Source: Clostridia bacterium
GTDB taxonomy: Bacteria > Bacillota > Clostridia > Acetivibrionales > JAFADI01
Length of the DNA: 53,747 nucleotides
Direction of reading: 5' to 3'
Assembly: GCA_026418695.1 (NCBI GenBank)
Contig: JAOAAU010000129.1
Span: 1-53,747, forward strand
A model generated the notes under the pieces. It did no database searches. It was not told where the DNA came from and saw only the letters and a program-made list of their open reading frames with translations. Shown here in pieces: positions 1-9,800 of the stretch (its first letter is position 1; every line of letters starts with the position of its first letter). A program made the translations under genes and the position numbers.

Positions 1-19
1 AGATGTGTATAAGAGACAG
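1..19. other. Nextera/Tn5 mosaic-end adapter remnant
   Basis: The first 19 bases are exactly AGATGTGTATAAGAGACAG, the transposase mosaic end used in Nextera sequencing libraries. It sits at the very end of the window, so it is untrimmed adapter and not genomic DNA. The truncated gene that follows ends here for that reason. Confidence 0.96.
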
Positions 20-261
20 GAAAGGGTATTGGCCTTAATACCGTCCATTCCATTGAGTTCATCTTCCAGAGATTGAATGTCTTCCTTGCTTCCGCCCATG
101 TGGAGTAAAACAAGACCTTCCTCGGAGCAAACATCCTCCGTCTCATGGAGACCAAGCCTCATTTTGATTGCACAGCCATGTTTTGTAAGTACTTCCTGTA
201 CCTCAGGCGCCCTTTTGGAGCGGTGATTGATCAATACAGCCATGATATTGTGACAAGCCAC
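20..261 (-). CDS. Partial small ACT/NikR-C-like protein (TM1266 / iron-only hydrogenase regulator-like)
   Basis: Only the N-terminal ~80 codons are present; the 3' end is cut by the adapter. The best start is GTG at 261, seven bases after a perfect AAGGAGG (269-275); an in-frame ATG at 243 has no ribosome site. The product begins MACHNIMAVLINHRSKRAPE and has a beta-alpha-beta-beta pattern with the segment LTKHGCAIKMRLGLHE. This resembles the small ferredoxin-fold proteins annotated as TM1266-like or 'putative iron-only hydrogenase system regulator', which are usually about 80-90 residues, so most of the protein is probably here. The family call is from memory of the pattern. No partner hydrogenase gene is visible. 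Confidence 0.5.
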
Positions 262-287
262 AAGAATACCTCCTTATAATAATGTAA

Positions 288-417
288 GGGGACACACCTT
301 TCTGAACAAGCAGCATTCCTTTTATGTTAAGGAATGTCCCCTTTCGACGCTAAAGCCAGCGGGACACACCTTTATGTGCAAGGAGCATCACTTTTGCATT
401 AATGGATGTCCGCTTCA
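288..417. repeat. Two imperfect ~54-nt repeats with palindromic ends
   Basis: Two related units start at 288 and 361 (period 73), both opening with GGGACACACCTTT and closing with an AATGTCC- or GATGTCC-type end. The first unit forms a clean hairpin: GGGGACA (288-294) pairs with TGTCCCC (335-341), and CATTCCTT (314-321) pairs with AAGGAATG (329-336). The second unit is degraded. They lie downstream of the ferritin gene and upstream of the truncated gene. They look like a small interspersed clostridial repeat rather than a standard terminator, because no T-run follows. Confidence 0.6.
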
Positions 418-459
418 AATATTATTTATATAAGTGCGGCAGCTTATACTACCGCAAAC

Positions 460-975
460 TTAAGCCTGCGCTACGGTCGGTGGAGTATACACCCTTTGAG
501 CCAATTCTGCATCCATCATTAATATTCCCCTGCCGTCGCCTTTAATGAGTTCATATTTCTTAATATTATTATCCGCATTTTCTTCCTCTTCTACCTGTTC
601 ATTCACAAACCACTGCAAAAATGCATTGGTTTTGTGGTCTCTCTCCTCAAGAGCGACATCTACGATGCTGTAAATAGATTTTGTCACGAACTGCTCATGT
701 TCCAGAGTAAGCTTCAGTGCCTCTCCGATGGATTCAAAATTATTTTTTGGAGCATCTACCAGTCTCAGGTTCACACGTCCACCGACCCTGTTTATGTAAT
801 CAAAAAACATCATTGCATGATCCCGCTCCTCCTGTGCCTGGATACGGAACCAGTTTGCAAATCCGTTGAGATTCATGGATGTAAAATAAGCTTCAATTGA
901 AAGATACAGATAAGCTGAATAAAATTCCTTCTGAACCTGTTCATTTAACTTTTCCTGCATTTTTTCACTGATCAT
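460..975 (-). CDS. ftnA: Bacterial non-haem ferritin
   Basis: A 171-residue ferritin, the usual length. It oxidises Fe(II) at a di-iron ferroxidase centre and stores iron in the 24-mer cytoplasmic shell. All expected ligands are at the positions known from E. coli FtnA: E17, Y24, E50, H53, E94 and Q127, with the third-site-like acidic run E129-E131. The EERDH helix motif is at 49-53. There is no haem-ligand Met typical of bacterioferritin. The start ATG at 975 follows a GGGAGGG ribosome site. The gene is monocistronic and divergent from the asparagine synthetase gene; the shared intergenic region carries a Fur-like sequence, oriented toward the other gene. Confidence 0.95.
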   Translation of the reverse strand: MISEKMQEKLNEQVQKEFYSAYLYLSIEAYFTSMNLNGFANWFRIQAQEERDHAMMFFDYINRVGGRVNLRLVDAPKNNFESIGEALKLTLEHEQFVTKSIYSIVDVALEERDHKTNAFLQWFVNEQVEEEENADNNIKKYELIKGDGRGILMMDAELAQRVYTPPTVAQA

Positions 976-1104
976 TTCATTACCCTCCCGTTTTTTCTTT
1001 TTGTTTATTCAGGATATTTATACCCCAAATCCTGTATTTCAATAAACATTTTTTTAACTTTTCCAAAAAATTATGGGGTAACGAATTCACAGCTGTTGCA
1101 TATC

Positions 1105-1133
1105 TTGATAATGAGATTGAGAATCAATAAAAT
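1105..1133 (+). promoter_or_regulatory. Sigma-A-type promoter with embedded Fur-like box upstream of asnB
   Basis: TTGATA (1105-1110) and TAAAAT (1128-1133) are separated by exactly 17 bases. The spacer holds GATAATGAGATTGAGAATC (1107-1125), which matches the classic 19-bp Fur box GATAATGATAATCATTATC at 14 positions by my count. A repressor bound here would block the promoter. The predicted transcript starts near 1140, just before the hairpin at 1145-1180. Promoter geometry is seen directly; Fur control is inference. Confidence 0.55.
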
Positions 1134-1144
1134 GAATCTCAGGC

Positions 1145-1180
1145 AAAGGCGCCGTGTAAATGAGCATGGCGCCTTTTTTT
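1145..1180 (+). terminator. Intrinsic terminator-like hairpin at the 5' end of the asnB leader
   Basis: AAAGGCGCC (1145-1153) pairs with GGCGCCTTT (1168-1176), followed by a run of seven T. No plus-strand gene precedes it, and the predicted promoter lies only ~12 bases upstream. It therefore sits in the asnB leader about 70 bases before the start codon. It could be an attenuator or a 5' stabilising hairpin. Confidence 0.7.
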
Positions 1181-1252
1181 ATGGGCAATATACACTCAAA
1201 TATTCATGACTACAGGAAAATATTTTGTAATTTTATAAGGAGAGAAAAGTCT

Positions 1253-3097
1253 ATGTGTGGAATTGCAGGTTGGATTGATTTAAAAGATGATTTAATTCAA
1301 AAATATAAGGAACTTGAAAAGATGTCCGGAACCCTTGCAGCCAGAGGCCCTGATGCGTCCGGAATGTGGCTGTCGCCCCATGCAGTGATCGCCCACAGGC
1401 GTCTTACCGTTGTTGATCCGGAGGGCGGCGGGCAGCCTATGATCCGTTCAAAAGGAGAGCATTCCTACATCATCACTTATAATGGTGAACTTTATAATAC
1501 GGATGACCTCCGCCAGGAATTGAAGAATAAAGGCCATGTTTTTATAAGTAATTCCGATACGGAAGTACTGCTAATATCCTACATTGAATGGGGACCTCAG
1601 TGCGTTGAGTATCTGAATGGAATCTATGCTTTCGGAATCTGGAGTGAGAAGGATCAGAGTCTTTTCCTGGCCCGTGACAGGTTTGGTGTTAAGCCCCTGT
1701 TTTATGCATTGCGCGGGAGTTCCCTCCTGTTTGCATCCGAATTGAAGACACTTTTAACTCATTCCTATATCAAGCCGGAAGTAGACGCAGAGGGACTTTC
1801 AGAAATTTTTGCACTTGGACCCGCCAGAACACCAGGACATGGCGTGTTTAAAAACGTAAATGAAATAAAGCCTGCCCACTGTGCACTCTACGATTCAAAC
1901 GGGCTGCATATCCGCCGTTACTGGTCTTTTGAGAGTCACCCTCATACAGATACCCTGAATGAAACCGTCTCCCGGGTTCGAGAACTGGTGTATGATTCTA
2001 TTGAACGGCAATTTGTAGCGGATGTACCTGTTTGTACTTTTTTATCCGGCGGGCTTGATTCAAGTGCCATCACCGCTATGGCCGCAAACTTTTTTAAAAA
2101 AACGGGAAAACCGCAACTTCATACCTATTCCATCGACTATCAGGATAATGACATTTACTTTACGCCCAATGCTTTTCAGCCAAACTCTGACGCCCCCTGG
2201 GTTAAGAGAATGTCGGACGAATTTGGAACCACCCATCACAATATCGTCATCGATACTCCGATGCTTGTATCTGCTCTTGAAGGAGCTACACTTGCGAAGG
2301 ACCTTCCGGGAATGGCAGACATCGATTCCTCTTTATGGCTTTTCTGCCGTGAGATCAAGAAGGACGCTACCGTTGCCTTATCCGGCGAGTGTGCGGATGA
2401 GATTTTCGGCGGCTATCCCTGGTTTCATCGTGAAGATATGCTAAACAGCAGTACCTTCCCATGGTCAAGATTTCCGGAAGAAAGAACAAGACTTCTTTCC
2501 TCCGAAGTTAAAACTGCGATAAAGGCAGAAGAATATATCTCCAGAAGATATCAGGAAACCCTGGATGAAGTCCCGAGATTAGCCGGTGAAAGTGGTATAG
2601 AAGCCAGACGTCGTGAGATCTTTTATCTTAACATTACCTGGTTTATGCAGACGCTGCTGGATCGAAAGGACCGCATGAGCATGTCTACCGGTCTTGAAGT
2701 CCGTGTGCCGTATTGTGACCATCGATTGGCACAATATGTCTGGAATATCCCCTGGGAAATGAAATCACTGGGCGGAAGGGAAAAAGGCATTCTCCGGCGT
2801 GCATTGGAAGGACTGCTTCCGGATGATGTACTCTATCGCAAAAAGAGTCCCTATCCCAAGACACATCATCCGGTTTATGAAAGAGCCGTGCGTAACTGGC
2901 TGAAAGAAATCATCCATGACAGCAGTTCGCCGTTATTGCAATTGATCGATTACAAGACCGTTCGGGCGATGCTGGAAGACGACCATTCGGATTACGGCCG
3001 TCCCTTCTTTGGTCAGTTGATGGCATTGCCTCAGTTGTTCGCTTACCTGATTCAAGTAGATATTTGGATGAGAGCGTATAAGGTAAGTATTGTATAA
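1253..3097 (+). CDS. asnB: Asparagine synthetase (glutamine-hydrolysing), AsnB/AsnO type
   Basis: A 614-residue class II glutamine-dependent asparagine synthetase. It makes Asn from Asp, Gln and ATP. An open frame extends further upstream, but ATG at 1253 must be the start: it follows an AAGGAGAG site and puts the nucleophile at position 2 (MCGIAGW), which these N-terminal-nucleophile amidotransferases need free. The glutaminase domain spans about 2-215 (RGPD 31-34, NGEL near 77). The synthetase domain spans about 240-600, with the PP-loop SGGLDSS at 265-271 and the RKKSPYPKTHHP segment near the C-terminus. Length and motifs resemble Bacillus AsnO, the sporulation-associated paralogue, which fits spo0A being close by; that functional link is inference. 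It is transcribed alone, convergent with the PAS-GAF gene. Confidence 0.94.
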   Translation: MCGIAGWIDLKDDLIQKYKELEKMSGTLAARGPDASGMWLSPHAVIAHRRLTVVDPEGGGQPMIRSKGEHSYIITYNGELYNTDDLRQELKNKGHVFISNSDTEVLLISYIEWGPQCVEYLNGIYAFGIWSEKDQSLFLARDRFGVKPLFYALRGSSLLFASELKTLLTHSYIKPEVDAEGLSEIFALGPARTPGHGVFKNVNEIKPAHCALYDSNGLHIRRYWSFESHPHTDTLNETVSRVRELVYDSIERQFVADVPVCTFLSGGLDSSAITAMAANFFKKTGKPQLHTYSIDYQDNDIYFTPNAFQPNSDAPWVKRMSDEFGTTHHNIVIDTPMLVSALEGATLAKDLPGMADIDSSLWLFCREIKKDATVALSGECADEIFGGYPWFHREDMLNSSTFPWSRFPEERTRLLSSEVKTAIKAEEYISRRYQETLDEVPRLAGESGIEARRREIFYLNITWFMQTLLDRKDRMSMSTGLEVRVPYCDHRLAQYVWNIPWEMKSLGGREKGILRRALEGLLPDDVLYRKKSPYPKTHHPVYERAVRNWLKEIIHDSSSPLLQLIDYKTVRAMLEDDHSDYGRPFFGQLMALPQLFAYLIQVDIWMRAYKVSIV

Positions 3098-3455
3098 AGT
3101 AATCTTCTCAACTACAGAAAGATAGTTTTCTACTAAAGAAAATATCCGGTGGTGATACATGGTATCCCACCGGAATGTTCATTTGCGTATATGATACATC
3201 TACAGTTAATAACTCTAAACAAGGCTTAGGCACTACCCAGTTTTGACTTCATTATGATGAGATACTTATATTATATAGTTTTCAGCAACTACAATAAGCA
3301 GGCAACTTCTTCAATTGAAATATAAATACCCAGAATTTTGAATATTCTGAGGAAAAAGATTTTATAAAACATAATGAAACTGCACATTGTTAACTAATAT
3401 GAATATGGATAACCGGATATTGAACAATTGTTTTTCAACTGCCAGGATGCTCGTT
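3098..3455. other. Convergent intergenic region with one strong hairpin
   Basis: This gap lies between the ends of asnB (+) and the PAS-GAF gene (-). The clear structure is a hairpin at 3145-3174: TCCGGTGG pairs with CCACCGGA and GATAC with GTATC inside it, with one bulged base. It is followed by a T-rich stretch only on the minus strand, so it may end transcripts from the PAS-GAF side. The rest is AT-rich and I see nothing coding in it. Confidence 0.5.
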
Positions 3456-5114
3456 TTATTCAGTAAATGAAGTAGTTTTATGATACTCACAAAAAATTTG
3501 CTCAGTTTTTACTCTGTTCATGGCAACAGCTACCTGATTGGCAATAGCTTTGATCACTGATAGTTCATCCTCATTAAACGAGTCTCTTGCCTTTGTCCCA
3601 AATGAAAGCGTCCCAATAACCTTTTGCTGTTCCATTAAGGGATAGCATGCACCAGCCTTGAGTCCCATGCTTTTTATGAGATTTATTCCAGTGTTCCGGA
3701 TTCCCTGTACGTTTTCTGCTACAATTCCGTCTCTATCTTTCGCAATACAACTGCAGACTACGGTTCCGTATTCAAGCCACTCCATTTCTCTGGCAACATT
3801 CTCAGGGATACCTTTATAAGCATTTAAATGTAAAAGCTGTTTCTCATCATCAACAAGATAGTTCAAGAAAACTTGGCAGTCCAGGAATTTCATGACTTCC
3901 GTACAGAGTTCTTCAACAATATCCATTGGTTGATCATTCGAAAGAAGCTTTGCTGCAACTTCTGAAAGGATTTCCGCCCTGGTCTTATTCCAGACAGTTT
4001 TTTCTTCTGCTTGTTTCCGTTTAGTAATATCGCGGTTGGATTCAAGAACAAGCTTATCACCAAAATTATCAATAATTATTTGCTGTTTTGTCTCAAAGAT
4101 CAGTTTTTGTCCAGATTTTGTCGTGTGTACAATTTCTCCATTCCAGACCCTTGCTTCGGTGAGTTTCGACATAAAATCATCAAAGCTGCATGGGTGAATT
4201 GTCCTTAAAAGCCTATGGATATTCGCACCGATGGCCTCTTCGCCTGAATACCCATACTTCTTCTCCGCTCCCTTGTTCCAGTAGATAATGCTTCCATCTA
4301 ACCGCCAGGCAATAATGGCTTCGTTAGATAAGTCCAATAAACTTGCCTGTCTACTTAATAGTTCATTCTGTTGTTTGATTAAGCTGCTCTGTTTTTCTAT
4401 TTGTTTTCTATTTAGCACTCTTTCCGTTACATCCGTAGCGATCTCATAAATATATTTCAAATCCCCTTTTATAAATATTGGCGTTTGTATAGAGTCCCAA
4501 TATGTAATCCCTCGTTCAAACTTATTGTACCGGTTTTCTTTAACGTAACTGGTTTTTTTCGTATCAAGTACTGTTCTCCAGATGATCTCCGCTTGAGAAC
4601 CTTCAAATCCTGACATAATTTCTTGAATTGGCTTTCCAATACTATTTTTCACTTCATTAAAAGGCGAATCAAGAAAATCTAGATACAGCTGATTTGCTTT
4701 CAATAGCAATAAATCTGGTACACTAAATACAGCACAGCCAATAGTATTATCATTAAAAAGTTCATTAACGAAAACAAGCTTGTCCTCGAGCCTTGAATCA
4801 AGTATCTCCCTGAATATAAATATTTTTGCAGCTGCATTCTGTGTATATTGAACTGAGATTTGTACTTCTCTTGCTTCCAAAGATTTTGTGAATATAAAAA
4901 AGACTTTTTCTTCGTTTCCGATCTCGTTCTCATTGATATCATATTTGGATTTTAGCAGTCGTTTAAGAATCCATGAGATATCTTTTTTTATAACATCTGA
5001 ATTCATGTAGCCCGTTAATGTGGTAAATGCATACCCCATATCCATCACTATATTATCCGTTGTTATTTGATATGGTAGGTGGCTGAGCTTATAAATACTA
5101 ACATCCGGTAACAT
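3456..5114 (-). CDS. PAS-PAS-PAS-GAF sensor protein without an output domain
   Basis: A 552-residue cytoplasmic signalling protein. ATG at 5114 is preferred because GGAGGA ends six bases before it; an earlier in-frame TTG touches that site. The N-terminal ~240 residues form a double PAS-like module ending in ITYWDSIQTPIF and TDVTERV. A third PAS domain (about 263-370, NEAIIAWRLDGSIIYWNKGAE) follows, then a GAF domain (about 385-540, with CIAKDRDG and CYPLMEQQKVIGTLSFG). No histidine kinase, GGDEF, EAL, HTH or receiver domain is present. The N-terminal module and third PAS are close relatives of segments in the histidine kinase at 6895-10839, so the two are paralogues that differ in their C-termini. 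It lies just downstream of spo0A on the same strand. A role as modulator or decoy of that kinase is inference. Confidence 0.85.
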   Translation of the reverse strand: MLPDVSIYKLSHLPYQITTDNIVMDMGYAFTTLTGYMNSDVIKKDISWILKRLLKSKYDINENEIGNEEKVFFIFTKSLEAREVQISVQYTQNAAAKIFIFREILDSRLEDKLVFVNELFNDNTIGCAVFSVPDLLLLKANQLYLDFLDSPFNEVKNSIGKPIQEIMSGFEGSQAEIIWRTVLDTKKTSYVKENRYNKFERGITYWDSIQTPIFIKGDLKYIYEIATDVTERVLNRKQIEKQSSLIKQQNELLSRQASLLDLSNEAIIAWRLDGSIIYWNKGAEKKYGYSGEEAIGANIHRLLRTIHPCSFDDFMSKLTEARVWNGEIVHTTKSGQKLIFETKQQIIIDNFGDKLVLESNRDITKRKQAEEKTVWNKTRAEILSEVAAKLLSNDQPMDIVEELCTEVMKFLDCQVFLNYLVDDEKQLLHLNAYKGIPENVAREMEWLEYGTVVCSCIAKDRDGIVAENVQGIRNTGINLIKSMGLKAGACYPLMEQQKVIGTLSFGTKARDSFNEDELSVIKAIANQVAVAMNRVKTEQIFCEYHKTTSFTE

Positions 5115-5529
5115 AGACAATCCTCCAGAAGGAAATAAATCATGCTTGTTTAAGAATCCTTACTTTAAGCTTTATTCCAAACTCTGTAACACTCCGAATA
5201 ATTAGACATATTTTATATTATGAATTCCATCATACACTTATGTCGTTCAACGATGACCGCTTTCAGCTCTAATATAATCCATAGATATATCAGTATTATT
5301 ATTTCTATACGACTTCCATTGCAATTACATTCTTTTCTTGTTGCATAGACCATTTATCTAGATAAGGAATTCACCCTATTTTTTCATAAAGAAGGGCAAC
5401 ATAAAAGTATCTATAAAAGCATCTATACATAGAAAAGAGCTTCCATTTCATGAAAGCTCTCTAAACTTAACAGGCTTTTCTTATACTCCATTCAGCAGCA
5501 ATTCTGGCACATTTGCAATCTGTATAATA
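5115..5529. other. Gap between PAS-GAF gene and spo0A
   Basis: AT-rich region holding the spo0A terminator hairpin (5436-5460) and, nearer 5115, the ribosome site of the PAS-GAF gene. It must contain that gene's promoter if the spo0A terminator is efficient. I see no ORF, repeat or other structure here. Confidence 0.5.
5431..5460 (-). terminator. Terminator after spo0A
   Basis: AGAGCTT (5436-5442) pairs with AAGCTCT (5454-5460). Reading on the minus strand the stem is followed by a short T-rich tail (CTTTTCTATG). The stem is modest and the T-run short, so readthrough into the PAS-GAF gene is plausible. Confidence 0.6.
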
Positions 5530-6312
5530 CTATGCAGTTTTACTCTTGAGCCTGAGTTTATCCGATAGCATTGCAATGAATTCAGAATTCGTAGGCTTAC
5601 CTTTTTGTGCATTTACCGTATATCCAAAAATGTTATTAATCGTCTCAAGTTTTTCTCTCGTCCACGCAACCTCAATTGCGTGTCTTATAGCCCTTTCAAC
5701 TCTACTTGGTGTGGTACTATATGTTTTGGCAATGGCCGGATAAATTTTGGTTGTTATTGAGTTGATCTTATTGAAATCGCTTACTACAAGCATTATTGCT
5801 TCACGTACAAACTGATATCCTTTTATGTGTGGCGGAATGCCAATTTCGCGAATTAGTTTTGTGATTTCTTCCTCAAGATTAAATTCTATAGCCCTATCCC
5901 TGACCACAGGCTTACTCTTGATACTTATTTCTTGTCTGTACAGTAAATGTATCCGAGTCAATAATACCGACAAATCGAAGGGTTTAATAAAATAATACTC
6001 AGCACCAAGACTTGTAGCCTTCTGAGTGATCTTGTCTTGTCCAACTGCCGATAAGATGATAAACACCGGCTTCCAATCTGTTTTAGCCGAATTTATCCTT
6101 TCCAAAACCCCCAATCCATCAAGGTTAGGCATAATCAAATCCAGAATAACAAGATCGGGATTCTTTTCATGAATTATTCTAAGCGTTTCGAACCCATCAT
6201 GCGCGACTCCTACTACTTTAATATCACTATGCTGTTGCAAATAATGATGTAAAATTCCTGCAAATTCTCTGTTATCATCAGCGATCAATACTTTAATCGG
6301 GCTATTTATCAA
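5530..6312 (-). CDS. spo0A: Sporulation master regulator Spo0A
   Basis: A 260-residue response regulator, the normal Spo0A length. The receiver domain (about 5-125) has the acidic pair D12/D13, phosphoacceptor D58 (LVILDLIMP), S88 and K110 (FIKPFD). The C-terminal DNA-binding domain (about 145-258) carries the near-invariant Spo0A recognition stretch [15 protein letters not shown] and the tail [18 protein letters not shown]. The start is TTG at 6312 after a GGAGGGAG site; no better ATG is present. It controls entry into sporulation after phosphorylation. Usually spo0A follows spoIVB; here that neighbour is absent and two PAS sensors flank it, so this may be a relocated or second copy. Its upstream region has 0A boxes. 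Confidence 0.95.
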   Translation of the reverse strand: MINSPIKVLIADDNREFAGILHHYLQQHSDIKVVGVAHDGFETLRIIHEKNPDLVILDLIMPNLDGLGVLERINSAKTDWKPVFIILSAVGQDKITQKATSLGAEYYFIKPFDLSVLLTRIHLLYRQEISIKSKPVVRDRAIEFNLEEEITKLIREIGIPPHIKGYQFVREAIMLVVSDFNKINSITTKIYPAIAKTYSTTPSRVERAIRHAIEVAWTREKLETINNIFGYTVNAQKGKPTNSEFIAMLSDKLRLKSKTA

Positions 6313-6357
6313 AATACTCCCTCCATACTTATGTAAATATTTGTAAAATACATTTAT

Positions 6358-6386
6358 ATTATATTTAAAGCCTCAGGAATAATCAA
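6358..6386 (-). promoter_or_regulatory. Sigma-A-type promoter of spo0A
   Basis: On the minus strand, TTGATT (6386-6381) and TATAAT (6363-6358) are spaced by exactly 17 bases, about 45 bases upstream of the TTG start. I saw no convincing sigma-H element in the same stretch. Confidence 0.7.
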
Positions 6387-6453
6387 TGAAATGCCCTCTT
6401 ATTACCCGCTAGACACTTGTATACCTTTTCCAAGTAATTTGACTCTCTGAAAT

Positions 6454-6460
6454 TTCGACA
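6454..6460 (-). promoter_or_regulatory. 0A box upstream of spo0A (proximal)
   Basis: Minus-strand TGTCGAA, the exact consensus core of the Spo0A~P binding site, about 68 bases upstream of the -35 hexamer of the spo0A promoter. The position would suit activation or autoregulation. Confidence 0.6.
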
Positions 6461-6582
6461 TGAAACAGTAAGAACTCTGTGGATAATAATGAATATGTAA
6501 ATAAAATGATTGTTTATATCCACATATTGTTGATACATTGTGACTAATTTAACATATGTTGTCATAAAAAGTAAAAGGATGA

Positions 6583-6589
6583 TGTCGAA
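6583..6589 (+). promoter_or_regulatory. 0A box upstream of spo0A (distal)
   Basis: Plus-strand TGTCGAA, a second exact 0A-box core in the same ~580-bp intergenic region, in the opposite orientation to the proximal one. Confidence 0.5.
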
Positions 6590-6894
6590 ACATAATCCTT
6601 TTGCAACAAGCTTACAGTAAATTATACTATCGGTAATGAAATATAAAAAATCAAAATATTTCTGTTTAGCTGATTTCACATTTTATGTAATAAAACAAAT
6701 ATCGGTATACATAATTTAAATACAAAAATTATAAGTTATGACTAAAGTTTAGCCACATAGAAAAGGATTAAGGCCACTTAATGATTTCAATTATCTGCTT
6801 TTTTCATCCGTCTTATCCTTTGTTTGGAATTGATAATGCCTACGCCTCATTCCAGTCTGCTTTTTGCCAAAAATATGATGTATTTGTTTACAGC

Positions 6895-9800
6895 TTATAA
6901 GTATATATCTGAGAATTCAATAGCTACTGATTGAATCAGTCGATTGTCCCTTTGCATAATTTTACTGTTCATTTCATACTGAGTCGTCAACTCATCTACA
7001 GGTGTTGCTTTAATGGATGGAAGCAATATAGTAAACGTACTACCTTTTCCTTCTTTACTTTTCAGAGTAATCTGTCCACCCATTGCCTGAACAAAGAGTT
7101 TTACAAGATGAAGCCCTATTCCTGTACCTTCCGCTTGACGGGATAAGCTTGTATCTGCTTGTCCAAAGCGTTCAAATATACAGCCTTGCTTATCTTTTGG
7201 AATCCCAATCCCCTGGTCCTGGACACTAATACTCACCATATTTTTATTTTTGAATCTTTTTGTTGCTACATTAACATTGATCGATTTACCACTCGGCGTA
7301 AATTTTAGCGCATTAGAGAGAAGATTTAGGAGGATACGCTCAAACTTTTCTTCATCAATAAGTATTTCCTTTTTTATGAGCGCAGAAGTAAAATTTACAC
7401 TTATTCCTTTTTGCTGAGCAAAAGTTTGAATTGAGTTTACAATCGACTGTGTAATATAAACAATATCAAAGACTCCCTGGTTTAATTTAATATGCCCAGC
7501 GTTTATACGTGTAATATCCAAAAGATTATTTACGAGACGCAGCTGTCTGTTTGTATTCTGCCTGATCGTTTTAAGAAATTTATTCGCGGTTTCCGGCATC
7601 TGCTTTCTGCATAGGAAATCTATAGCTTGTATGGCAGAGCTGATAACAGCTAACGGAGTTTTAAATTCATGTGTAATAAGATATAGGAATTCATCCTTCA
7701 TCTTCATTGTGTTTTCAAGGGTTTCACTTCTTTGACGTTCTGCTTGCAGCAGCAACTGCTGATGCAGCTTCTGTTCAGTGATATCAATGTTGACTCCTAC
7801 CATTTTGATGGGAATCCCTGCTTTATCATAAATGATTTTTCCTGTTCCTTTTAACCAGACGATACCTCTATCGGGATTTATTATTCGAAAGTCTTTACGC
7901 CAGAATTCTCCAAGTGTTTTGCATGCTTCATTTAATGAACATTCATAGTCTTCTCTATCGTCCGGATAAACTCTGCCAATCCCTTTTTCCAGCGGTACAG
8001 GTTCTGCCGGATCGATTCCGTAAAACTCATATATCTTGGGCGACCAAACCTGACTATCGGTTGCTATATCCCACTCCCATATACCGGCCTCTACTGATTC
8101 CAAGGCCACGGAAAGTTTGTCATTAACCTGCTTGAGTAGCTCTTCCGTCTGTTTTCGCTCAGAGATATCGCGATTGATTTCAAGTACTGTTTTCTGACCT
8201 AGTTCATTGAAGATGACTTGCTTATTTGACTCAATAGTTAACTTCCTTCCATCCTTAGTAGTATGTTCAATTTCCCCAAACCATGTTCCATCCTTCTGTA
8301 ATATGGATATCAAATCTCCTATTTCTATTGGGTGTATGGTTTTTAGCAGGTCATGACTGATACGGCCGATAGCTTCTTCAAAACTATACCCGTACATTTT
8401 CGCGGCGCCGTTATTCCAATAGGTAATACCGCTATCCAGATCCCATGCAAAAATAGCCTCTGAAGAAAGATCTAATAGCTTCGCTTGAAACTCGATTTTT
8501 TTAATAGATGCCTCAAGGGCTTCTTTTTGAATTTTAATTTCCCTGGCATACTGGTAACTTTCTGTTATATCTGAGACAGTCAATATAGCAGAAACAATAT
8601 TATTGGACTCATCATAAACCGGCCTGCCATTAAAACTATAATATGCAATCTTATCCGGCCTTTCACATTTTAAAATAACATTATTAAATACTTCACCTTT
8701 AAATACCTTTAAAGCTGGCAGATCCTCCTTCCTCAGTTCTAAACCGTTTTCATAGAAATATTTAGTCTGTACAAGGCTATCTCCGTGTTTATTGAGCTTT
8801 TCAGGCTGATAGGTCATTTTATAGGCACTATCGTTGAAATAGCTGTATTTCCCGTCTGGACTAATGATCATAATTGCATCTGACGTTTTTTCAGTGATTA
8901 TCCTTAGATACTCTTGCTGCTTTTTTATTTCCTTGTCCTTTTCAATCACTTCTGTTATATCACGGCAAGTGAGAATGCCCAGTTTAAAATCTCCTTTGTC
9001 ATCATAGGCAGGGCGTCCACTATATTCATAATAAAAGGTCTTGCCCGCTTTTTTAAACATTAACCGATAATTATTGACTTCTTCTCCCATCAAAACTTTA
9101 TAATTAGGCAGCTCTTCTTTTGAAACCAGGTTACCATAGATATCGTAATACCCTTCCCCTAAATCTACTGATTGACCTATTCTACCTACGGTTCTGCCGA
9201 TATATGTTGAATGTTTGCCATATTCTTCGACTTTTTGACTTTGTAAAATATAATTACCTTGGTTGTCAAAAACTACTATGCCTTCTGCCATATTATCAAG
9301 TATAAGTTCAAGTCTCTCCTTCTGCTCTCTAATATTGTTTTCTTGCTGTATTTGTTCATTAATATCCCGGCAGCAAACAATAGCCTGTGACACATTTCCA
9401 TCGGAATCGTAAATCGGGCTTCCGCTTAAACTATAATAGATAACCTTGTCAGGCCGTACTACCTTCATACGAAATTGTTTAATTGTTTCGCCTCTTAATA
9501 CCCTTGAGCCAACCATGTCTTCGACTGGTATTTCTTTACCTTCCAAATCGAAATACTTTGTATGCTTAAAGCTATCCCCATTTTTTATAATTATTTCAGG
9601 CTGGTAAAAGAATTCCTTTCCTGCTTGATTTAGAAAAGTAAAATGGTGATTTCTATCTAGCATAAAAAGTCCATCTGTCATATTTTCGATGATTGCTTGC
9701 AGTTGGTCTTTTTGTTGTGCAATTGTTTTCGCTTGAAGTATATATTTAGTTATATCATTATGGCAGTATACTGCTCTTTGAACTTTCCCTTCCTGATCGG

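Larger units (their letters stand above)
6313..6894. other. Regulatory gap between sensor kinase and spo0A
   Basis: This 582-bp AT-rich region holds the spo0A promoter and two 0A boxes. A 98-codon minus-strand open frame at 6383-6679 overlaps the promoter, has no ribosome site and shows AT-driven composition, so I do not call it a gene. No clear terminator for the kinase gene was found. Confidence 0.55.

Noticed and set aside
6383-6679. 98-codon minus-strand open frame upstream of spo0A
   Set aside because: It overlaps the spo0A promoter and 0A box, has no ribosome site and its composition follows the AT-rich DNA.
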